NCBI RefSeq assembly: GCF_001625305.1
Contig: NW_017804498.1
Location: 747,567 to 811,566, forward strand
Direction: 5' to 3'
Source of the DNA: Branchiostoma belcheri
Taxonomy: Eukaryota; Chordata; Leptocardii; Amphioxiformes; Branchiostomatidae
DNA: 64,000 nt
In this document: positions 49,901 through 59,600 of the stretch, in pieces
How the letters are laid out: every line of letters starts with the position of its first letter
Position numbering within the stretch: position 1 is the first letter of the stretch
Notes under the pieces: model-generated
What the model was told of the DNA's origin: nothing
The model's input: only the letters and a program-made list of their open reading frames with translations
Databases searched by the model: none
Translations under genes and position numbers: made by a program

Positions 49901-52900
49901 TGAGTTGTGGGTTTATGTGTATATCTCTGACTAATACCTTCGGTTTCATGGTGAGTGGGAGGTGGCTTTAACAGTTGGCTGCCCAGCACACGCTGCTTAA
50001 GAGTAAGTGGGTTGTATGTGGAGGAATTCAGGAAGCTTTAAGTGGTGTAAAACCCAATTAAATTACATCATGTAATCTGCTCCACAACATATGTACGAAA
50101 ACCCAAAACACTCGAAATTCTGTGACCATAAAGGTCACGAAAACAACCAATAGTTCCCGGCAGTTTGAAATGTTCGACTTCTTGTTCGTACGATCGTAGT
50201 TTTGTTACCATGTTAACACATGAAACACATACAAACATTCTGTCCGTTTTGAGATTCCTTTCAGTGTTTCGATCGATGTTTCCTCATCGTTTTATCATCA
50301 TTATTACAGTGACATGCTCAAGAGATGTACGGAGAAGAGAAGAGAGCCGGAATCCGTTCCAGTCGTCAACGCTGAGAATCTCCACGCCATGGTCCCAGGT
50401 AGGGCATTTGATCTCCAATCGTCAGATGCCAACCGACTTGCTATAGAAATGGCTTCTCGTCGTGTTCTTTTAGATTTATATAAAAATGATGTTTTTGTAC
50501 TGGCAATATATTTAAGTCAGAAAGATGCATCGTGTGAACCAGTAATGCAATACAGTTATACACATCAATAACTGAGGAGCCCCGCCGGCGGCCAGCATTA
50601 AAGCGTATAAATGCGAAATGAGGCATAGCTAGATGTAAGTACATGTATTTGACGATCATGCAGACACTCTCTTATTGGTCGAATCGCTAATTGCCATTCT
50701 GTTATTGGTTGAACTACTACTAATTGTCATTTTCTATGTATCCTACAGGAACCTATGTGGTTGAAGAAGACTTCGAGGCTACGGCTGGTGATGAGATCAG
50801 CGTACCGAGTGGCACACGAGTGGCCGTCGCGGTGGAAGACAGACCTGGCCCGCTTATCGACTGGTGCCTGGTGCGGTGTCTGGAGGACTCCAAACAGGGA
50901 TTCCTTCCGAGATCCTGCCTGAAGCTGGAGGAGGCAGAGTGAGTTCTCTAGCTCTATAGATATATAAACTCCTTATTGTACTCTGTTACAACCATCGTGC
51001 TATTTAGCATTCATAGAAACGTATGCTTAAAGTCTAGCAATGTCATTACGAACATATATATTCACTTCAATGAAAATAGTTTTACTGTTAGATTCAAGAC
51101 TAGTGCACCTTTCTTTTTGCGGTAAGTGTGTGGAAGAATTCAGGAGTGGTGTTATACTAGATTAAATTACATCATACATGTATCGTTCTTCATTCTTCAC
51201 GGTACCAATACATTCACGAAGCCCCACTTACCGACGGTCTGACATCTCCGTCTTTCTTGGCTTTCAATTACAATGTACTTCGTTATAATACTGTGTGTCT
51301 CCCTGAATACTGTAGTGCTGTCGACCCGACATCCCCAGCTTTGGAGAAAGCGGATCCATTCGGGTCACTGGCAAGCGGTAACAACGGCGGTACCCACTCC
51401 ATAGGAGCCGTCAGCCGAGCTGTGCTGGACCGGTATCGACAGACACATTATGACAGAGGTACGACATTATGGCCCCTTTCCTCCAGACGACAAAACCAAA
51501 ATTCGATTTGCGTGACCCTTAAATCAGAGTACACAAAACATCTAAAAATCGTCCATTGTCTATGAAATTCTTTCAGTGAACTGTCAAATATTTTGTGAAC
51601 TGTCAAATATTTTTCGTGTAAAAATGCAACATGAATATGGATATTTCTTTTACATACAGGACTTAAAAGTTGTGCAGACGCCGCGGTGGCTTCGCTCAAA
51701 GCTTTGACGTCCAGAGAGACAACAAGAAGTAAGTCTATTTGCATGTTACTGTCTGCAGTATCTATCTGTCATCAAACTACCTTTCTGTGTTATATTAATT
51801 TCAATTACAGTTTGGTAACCAGTCTACAGATTGTTTAACAATCTACTCGTGTTTTAGGCGACAGCAGAAGGTCAAGTTTGGATGACCTTGCGGTTGGTCA
51901 GGAGAACAAAGATGGCGGAGAGATTAGGTCTGGGACTACCGCCATCTTGACTCCCGCAGCGAATGCTGGTCACTCGCAAACGGGAGCAACAGGTAAGCAG
52001 TTACAATTTTAAGAGTGTGCTACACACTTAATGAACTGGAATTGCACAGAACCATCACAAATTGTTTTTGTGAAGGTCCATGTATCGCTATAGACCAATC
52101 CTAACTGTCCATCACAGTTAGCAGTTCAATGATAGCACGATCGATGATTAGCGTTTCGACTAATGAAAGAGTGGCTGCATGCCTGGCAAATATTCTTTTA
52201 TTTTGAATTTCTATGTGCATGGGGCTGTAGGATAAGTCCGTATTGGTCACGGTCGCCCTCTCCCCGCATCACCTAGTTACGTAGCTTTCAATTTTCCTAT
52301 CTTACCATGTTTGTTTGTTAATGTCTAGGATCTCCAGAAGAAGAAAACAACGAGGAAAGTGCAGCTGAAGATAACGGGCCCTCCACCGCTTCCGAGGGAG
52401 ACAAGGAGAACATCCACTACCTCAGGAGCATCCTCAAGTCTGCCGAGGAAAACGAAGACCTCAAGGCGGTTTCGGACAACCTCAACAAGCTTCTCCACGT
52501 CTTAATTCGCGAAGACGGAGAGGACAGCCTTGCCGAATCTGCTCAGTGTGCCAAGAAACTGCAGGAGATCGGTGCCAAACTCGAGGACCCTAAAACTCAG
52601 GCGGCGGCCGAAATATTTTTGGCCCAGATTAGTAAACAAAAGGGAGACTTTACTAAAGCAAAAGACCATTTCCTCGCAGCTATAACATATCAATTTGACA
52701 CAAAGGGCATGGATAAGGCCTTGGTGGCTAGGCTGCATTGTGAAGTGGGAAGCCTGTGCGCTGAAATTGGTGACTTCGACGGGCGGAACGTTTCTATGGA
52801 AAAGGCGCTGTCGCTGCTAAATCACATCGTTCCCGGCAAATCAGATGACATGCTTCCTGAAGATGTCAAAGTCGTAATACCTCTGTATGAGTATTACATG

Positions 52901-54922
52901 TTCAAGGCCATTCTCGCTAACGATACCAAGACCGAGAACAAAATGTGTCGACAGCTTTTCCGTCTGTACGGCCAGGCTAACGCCCTGCGCTGGAGCACGA
53001 TGTGCGCAGAACGTGCCCTGCTCATCAATAAGGCAGAAGAGAGACCTACACTGGGGGACTTCTACACACTCCATACGCTGTACGCCCAAGACGGGAAATG
53101 GTGCTCCGCCTCCCTGTGTCTTAAAATAGTCCTGGAGTACGAAACAGCCAATCCCACCTTGTACCTGAAGCTCGCCGACCTGTGCATCAAGGGGGCCAGT
53201 AGCAGCACGCAGGATGATGCAGACAGAAAGGTAGTTCCCAGCGAAACCAGGAAATACTTCCAGCGGATACTTGATCTGACGGCCGGTTCGGAAAACCGCT
53301 CATTGCAGTTTGAGGCCCACACCGGCCTCTTTGCTGTGAACGGAGGGAAGAACGACGTCGCTGCCGCCGTACAGCACCTAGAGGAGGCCATCTCACTCAG
53401 CCAGGATCTGGGAATGGTTACCGAGCGTCTCGAACTGTTGACCGTCGCGGGGTCTTTCTACCAAGAGAGGTGCCACGAGGGCAAGACGGCAACATCGAAA
53501 CTAGAGGAAGCACTGTCCCTGGCAAACCAAACTAAATCCGAACTCGGAGGAGGCATCGTGTGCAACAAGCTCGGGCTAGTCTTGCAGTGGCAGGGCTACT
53601 ACAAACAAGCAGAGGGATATCTTAAGAGAGCACTGCTACTCAGTCTGAGGACCAACAACAAAATCAATGAACTCATATCGTACGCCAACATAGCCAGCCT
53701 GTACAAAGATTGGAAGAACTACTACATCGCAGAGAAGTGTTTACGTAAAGCCCTCCTGATCGAGGTACCGACCGAAGGTGAAAGGCTTGCTTTCAACTGT
53801 TACGCAGACATTTACGCTGCACTGGGAAACATCTACCTCTTCCATTTGGACAACAAACCGGCAGCGAAGTGTTACTACGAGATGGCACTGGCCGTAGCCA
53901 TGTGGAACAGCGACAAGCGTGGTCAGATGCACCTGGCCAACTTCCTGGGAACTTGCCAGGGAGATCTCAACGACGGGCAGGAAGACCAGGCGCCCAAGTA
54001 CTTCCAGTTCGCGCTACCTCTGGCAGTAGAGCTGAAGGAGAGGTCCGTAGAGGGGGTACTCCGGGCAAGATTGGGGGAGATGCACCTCAAGGCGGGTAAC
54101 CACCAGGCGGCACTCAGCCACACCAAGGATAGCCTCGGCATATTCATAGACTTGGACGACAAGAAAAACGAAGCCAGGACGTGGAAGGCAACCGGCGACA
54201 TCTACAGCAGTATGGAGTCGTTTGAACTGGCAGACATGTACTACCAGAAGGCGAACATCATAGCGACGGACATTGGAGATTTGGACGAACAATGGACCGT
54301 TTCCCAAGCACTGGGGAAGCTCTACGCCTACGATATGAATGAGCTTAACAGAGCTGTAGACTTCTTCCAACACACAGTCCTTCCTTTGGCCGAGAAGACT
54401 GGAGACAATAGCAAGGAAATTCTAGCTCACAATTGGTTGACCCATCTCATGTACAAAGTCAATAGATACGATGATGCCACCACTCACGCAAATCGCGCCT
54501 GGCGGCTTAGCGCAGAAGCACACAACCCTCTCTGCGAGCGCGTGGCCTGCCTCCGCCTGGCTCGCCTCCACTTGTGCCAGGAACAGTACGAGCTTGCCGA
54601 GCACTACTTCCTTCAGGCTCTCTCGCTCACACACGGGGTGTTCGTGGAAGACGTGGGCTGTAGATTTTACCTGAACCTGTTCTCTACCCTCGCGGACATC
54701 ACTTTGAATCACATGAAGGACGCCAAAGATTCTGCCACCTACTACGAGATGGCGCTCGGACTTGCCATGCACGGCGGGTTCAGGGCAAAGGAGATGTACG
54801 TCCTGACGCAGTTGGCCAAGATCTATCACACCCATCTCAACGACAAGGAGCTGTCACTGGAGTTCTACAACAGAGCCAGGCTTCTTGCCACTGAGCTGAG
54901 AAAATCGTCAGGGTCCAGGTGA
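46943..54922 (+). CDS. SH3TC: SH3 and TPR-repeat protein of the SH3TC1/SH3TC2 family
   Basis: Eleven coding exons encode about 1340 aa: 46943-47039, 47542-47637, 48053-48106, 48917-49279, 49644-49836, 50310-50398, 50749-50938, 51316-51458, 51660-51728, 51858-51992 and 52329-54922 (TGA). All phases agree. Residues 83-204 form a conserved N-terminal region. Residues 204-268 form an SH3-like fold. Residues 298-361 form a clearer SH3 domain, with the AVAVEDRPG loop, DWCLVR and GFLPRSCLKL. From about residue 570 to the end the last exon encodes an uninterrupted TPR array (helix pairs such as KLGLVLQWQGYYKQAEGYLKRAL written in parts: KLGLVLQWQGYYKQ, AEGYLKRALL). Length and order fit the vertebrate pair (about 1290-1340 aa). 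SH3TC2 acts with Rab11 in recycling endosomes in Schwann cells; a similar role here is inference. No Gly at position 2, so no N-myristoylation is predicted. AATAAA at 55961 probably ends the transcript. Confidence 0.9.
47636..47685 (+). other. G-quadruplex-prone sequence at a splice donor
   Basis: Directly across the donor of coding exon 2 (47638) lie at least seven G-runs of three or more separated by 1-2 bases (GTGAGGGGGTGGGCAGGGAG and onward). The G-rich strand is the RNA-sense strand. Confidence 0.6.
47805..47890 (+). repeat. End fragment of the MITE-like family
   Basis: GCGATCGTGTGACGATCC and ATGACGAATGTGACC are the reverse of the GGTCACATTCGTC start of the family. It lies in an SH3TC intron. 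Confidence 0.45.
48575..48890 (+). mobile_element. Probable tRNA-derived SINE in an SH3TC intron
   Basis: A tRNA-like head (CAGTGGTTAGGGTTAAC and a B-box-like GGTTCAAAACC) is followed by a body with GTCCCTGGGAAAGGAATTTC. That layout recalls the element at 55590-55830. No tRNA cloverleaf is intact. Confidence 0.5.
50595..50735 (+). repeat. Dispersed CCAAT-type repeat, copy 3
   Basis: It contains CTTATTGGTCGAATCGCTAA and GTTATTGGTTGAAC with the spacing of copies 1 and 2. It ends about 15 bp before the SH3 exon. Confidence 0.65.
52085..52215 (-). repeat. Dispersed CCAAT-type repeat, copy 4
   Basis: On the minus strand: CATGCAGCCACTCTTTCATT, AGTCGAAACGCTAATC and CATTGAACTGCTAACTGTG, collinear with copies 1-3. 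The CCAAT boxes have mutated. Confidence 0.6.
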
Positions 54923-56060
54923 CCCGTCACAGACAGATGAAATCAAACCGTTCAAAACCTTCAAACAATGCATGACGTTGTCCAAGGCCATATGCAAGTA
55001 ATCAAGAGCCTTTAATGCCCAGTTTCGACAACGGAATCTTCTCAACATTGAAGATTTGATACTATGGGGAACACTACTAAGGTTATCTGTGCCTATTGGT
55101 TTCTTAGTGCCATATTTAACCCAATGACAGCATTGTACAACTGTTATATCAGTTAAAAAATCTAGAACACATATGCATTCTAAAACAATCATTACATGTA
55201 ATTAGTACTTTGTAATTTCAGTTGTTTATTGGTCTTAGAACCAGAGCTTATGTCATGTATAATTTGATTTTAGACATTATATGTATAATTGATTATCAAT
55301 ATCTAAATGTCTGCTAGCAATTGTATACTTTGATGCCTCAGTGGTGTATTGCCAGTTGTGAATGATTGAGATACTAGATTGTGTAAAAGTCTCATACATG
55401 TTTATAAGAGCAAATTAAAAAATCCTTTATCAGGAAGTTCAATTGCCAAGTGTACATACTGTACTTCATATATTTTCCATGTGATCTGTAGAATATGCTT
55501 CCATCATGAATATGACCAGGACATACTGATATGATACTGTGATCTCAAACCTGTTTTGCTCCCTCCAGAGCTGCTCTACCACTGGTCATGACACTGAGAA
55601 GACAAACACTATGTACAGTAGTTACAGTACAGGTTCGTTGTACAGGGGAAATTGCCTTTGCTCTCTTGGACAAGTACAATGAACAGTGGACCACAGCTTA
55701 ACATCCTAAGGACTGCAAACAATTTCAGTAGCATGCATGTCAGGTGAGTGACAACAGCCAGGATTCAAACTCCAAGGTCTTGAGGCTAGGTCACTAACCA
55801 CTGGACACTACTACAAAGCCCTTGAAATTTCCTTTGCTTGAGACATGGTTATTTGTGCTTTATGGACAGATGTAAATATCTTTCATGCTATAGTTAACAA
55901 AGTCAGTGATAGTGAAGCCAGTACCTTCGTAGGTGTAACATACATATCTGGTATGTGTAAAATAAAGACACTGTAGAAAAGGTTTTGTTCTCAAGTCATC
56001 TTTATAATTGTCTCTGCTGAAATAGTGTCACATACATGTATATCCAGTTGAAAGCACAAA
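54923..56060. other. SH3TC 3' UTR and intergenic junction
   Basis: The 3' UTR of SH3TC runs to AATAAA at 55961-55966 and a cleavage site near 55985. It includes a SINE (55590-55830). No gene lies between this and the PSMD4 3' UTR. Confidence 0.5.
55590..55830 (-). mobile_element. tRNA-derived SINE
   Basis: The minus strand has a tRNA-like head (GTCCAGTGGTTAGTGACC, B-box-like GAGTTTGAATCC) and a body with GCAAAGGCAATTTCCCC. It lies within the probable SH3TC 3' UTR. Confidence 0.55.
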
Positions 56061-56093
56061 TGAAAGGTAATACTTAAAAGGTAAATCTTGTTT

Positions 56094-56099
56094 TTTATT
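56094..56099 (-). terminator. Poly(A) signal of PSMD4
   Basis: Minus-strand AATAAA lies about 580 bp after the PSMD4 stop. It is close to the converging SH3TC poly(A) signal at 55961. Confidence 0.5.
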
Positions 56100-56384
56100 G
56101 TGTTTTTTCAATCCAGCATGAAATTTGTCACATGGGATCACATGAGATGTTTGTATGGTGACATAAACATCCTTTACCATCACTAAGCAGCCAAAATAAA
56201 GAATTCATTTCCATCTAACCTTGTAATGTTTCATTGTGCAGCAATTTATGTGTGTGCCATCAGATACTGGACATACTGGTAATGATAGTATTGTTGTGAA
56301 TCTGGAAAACAATAGCCTTGCACTAGTCCCCAAGAAATGGACATTAGGAGGTGAGCTTAAACCATAAAAGGCAGGAACTACAGT

Positions 56385-56530
56385 CAAACCTGTACAAGTG
56401 ACCACCCATACAAAAGGACCACCTGGCCTAAGTGACCACTTTTTGGTGGTCATTTTTCCCATTGACACCAGCATTAACAAGCCTGTCTGTAGTGACCGCC
56501 TGTCCACATGGACCAGATTTTATCAGTCCC
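56385..56530. repeat. Dispersed repeat in the PSMD4 3' UTR
   Basis: It starts AGTCAAACCTGTACAAGTG and contains a series of GACCACC or GTGACC motifs on both strands, with GGTGGTCA in the middle. I believe this resembles a short interspersed repeat common in invertebrate genomes, but the family is not named. Confidence 0.4.
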
Positions 56531-56676
56531 CCTGAGTAATCTTCTTGGTCAGTTTTGACTGTTCCTGTAAGTTACTTGACCATTATGAGTGACTGTCTAC
56601 CATTTACGGTACTACAAAATCTGCCTGAGGAAAAGCCTATGTTCCAGACCACATCCTAGCCTATATGGCAACGTCA

Positions 56677-59600
56677 TCACTTCTTCCCCTTCTTGTCTTT
56701 GTCGTCCTTCTTGTCGTCATCCTTAGCCTGCTGTCGTAGTGAGTCCACCGCCGTGCGGATGGCTTCAGAGTTGGGGTCGACACCGGGGAGGTTCTCCAGG
56801 ACAGACTGCAGGAAGGCGGGGTCTCTCATCACGTCATCATAGTCATCCTCCTCATCAGCCTGCAACGGTGGGTGGGAGAATAAAAAGATAGTCAATATGC
56901 ATCAAATTCAAGATAACTAGACCTGTGTATCTAAACAAATTTCAGGTACAAGGTTTAGTAAAGAAGTAAACCCCAAAAAAGTAGGCATCACTTCAGCAAA
57001 TTCAGTTGGCAGCAACTATTTCACCTGCAGTATAAAACAAAGAAAAAGGCAAGAAGCTCACCTGTGCTGATGCCGACTCTGTCTCCATGGCAACAGGAGT
57101 GTCTGTCTCCGCCTCACTTGGAGGGTTTGCCAAATTTGATAGCTCTGTGGTATAGGAAGGATGGCACGCTTGAAAAGTGACCTTTGGAGAACAACTTGCA
57201 GTGTTTCCAACAAGAAATTCAGGTAATACCATATCAAAACATTTCCCAATCATCAATAACACATGAGTGGTACAGGACACTTGAAAAAAATTTGCTGAAT
57301 TCAATAGCAACACTATACTAACGGATCTGCCCCCGAGGTGTTGCCAAAATGACTAAGCCCTTACCTGGTGTCTGCACACTTTGCAGGGACATCTGCATGG
57401 CATAGGCGATCTGTTCCTCTTCTGTCATGTTGTCGAAGTCTACAGTTGGCATTGGCGTGTCATCCGCCATCTCCCCGCGCTCCATGGACATGGCCAGGGC
57501 GCGTTCCAACATGGCCTCCTCGCTGTCGGCCTCCGTAACCGTGGAGGCGGGCGTCACCCCTGTCTCGGTCGCCGATTCACTGGTCGCTTTCCGGGCCTCC
57601 TCCTCTTGCCGAGCACGCTGCTCTTCCATGGACACTCGCAGGGCCTGGTGGTCAAAAACATCAATATTAAAACAAGAAATCAGAGATTTCATCTTCCCCC
57701 GCCCACATACTGTCTACCTACTCTCAAGTTAACTCTATTTTCTGTCATTTGACAGCCTATCACTTTACTGCCTATAATTTTGCCAGTCAATCTTCCCCCA
57801 CCCACGTGTTGTCAGCTACTCTTTCTAGACAAGAATACACACAAACCCACAGACAAACCCACCCAAAACAATACTTCCGTACCCGGAGGTAACAAACACT
57901 TCAGTCAAAAGTCTTTGTCCAGAGAAGCACCTTCCATAAACTTTGATGACATCACAGCCACCTACCAAAGCTAATTCAGGATCTGCGTTAGCGTCCACTC
58001 CAAAGTCAAAGTTTCCTTCGGAGCCGAGCGCCCCCATGGGTGCCCCGCCCTCCCCAGCGATGACAGGTGAGCTGAGCAGGGCGTCGGACAGGGAGGGGCC
58101 AGGTGGGACCGTCACCAGGTGGGAGCTGGTGCCCTCCTTACCATTCAGTGTGTTGATAAAGGACGTCAGCTTGTCATTGTTAACTTCCTGTAATCAAGAA
58201 AATAGTATTCATATACAAGTGTAACTTACAGGTGATTGGCCAAATTCTTTAGGTACAGGTCACAGGTTTAGGCTGTACCTAAATCCGTATATCTTTAGGT
58301 ATGATCTATACACATATCATCACTTACATTGTATAACTCACATGAAAAGTGAATGCAAAAGAGGACCAACTCACCTCCTCTCCAAAGCTGATGATGTCTA
58401 CAGAAACCTTCTCCTTCTTCAGTCTCTTGGCTTGTTTTATCAGGTCCTTGTCGTCTGTCTCTATGGGGCTGCCGATGAACACCACAATCCGCATCTTGTG
58501 GTTCTTCCCTTGTCTGTGCTTTAGAGCAAGCTGAAGGAGAAAGGTTTGTTTTTGCAACTCTGAAGGAAACAGGCAAATCGAAGAACCAAGAAAATAAATG
58601 CAGGGTTCTCCCCAGACGATGGAACAGGGGCGCTGCGCCAGGCTACTCCCAGCTCAGCGCCAGTATACTGCTTTCCAAATTTAGGGTGTTGCATCCCGAT
58701 GTTTCTACAAAATTTCGCTAAAATTAAATAAAATAAAATTCGAGAAAATTTCCTGATTTCGGGGCTTAGTAGCGTCTATTTTCCCGCCGGCATTGTCTCT
58801 GAAAACTTGTGAATGGGGCGATAATCGAGTAAACAATGAGTATTTCGCACGACGCTACTGAGAGAATCGCTGTCATTGGTGGAACATCGGGCGCCCCGCT
58901 AGCGTTTTGAAGTCGTGTAAAGAAAGCTAATTGTCTGATTTCTTTGTAAACCAAAGCCCTCGACCCTGATAATAAGTTTAAAAATAAAAGCCGATACGTT
59001 TACGAACTTATAAACCGTAGACAATTCCCTACCGTACCGCGACATTATGAAGCATGTGGCGGCCGCGAAATTCGTTAACGCGACAGAAAATGTCTGGTTC
59101 ATGATAGAGGTATTTCCCATGAAAATAACGTATACGATTTATTTTTCCCCTGCTGTCGGTTTTTAAGTCCCGAAACGTTAAAAAAAAGCAGAATTTTGCC
59201 CACAAACCCGGACGGGGGACGGCCTGTAGCTATCGGCGTAGCACATGGCGGCCGCGCCGCAAGGCTTCTGCCAAAAATCGGCAACGCGACAAAAAAATGC
59301 ATGGTCCATTTTAGCGATATTTACCATAAAAATAATGTATGTGGTTTATTTCTCCCATGGTGTGAGTTTTAAGGTCTCAAAACCTCTAAAAAAGCAGAAA
59401 TTTGCCGACGAAAACGGACGGACAAGGCATGGGGAGGGCGCTGTTGACGCCTGCATGACCCCCAAAAGGTCGAAGGTCATAGGGCACGTCCATTGCGCAA
59501 TCACCTTAATTCGCCGATTTAGCTAATTTTAGGGCGTTTGAAAATTGATACAATCACATTATCGACTTGTAGACAAGCAAAGGGATAGAAACCAATAAAA

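Noticed and set aside
52619..54922. The last SH3TC exon as a separate single-exon gene starting at TTG
   Set aside because: The frame is open upstream to a good acceptor at 52329 and continues in phase with ten earlier exons.
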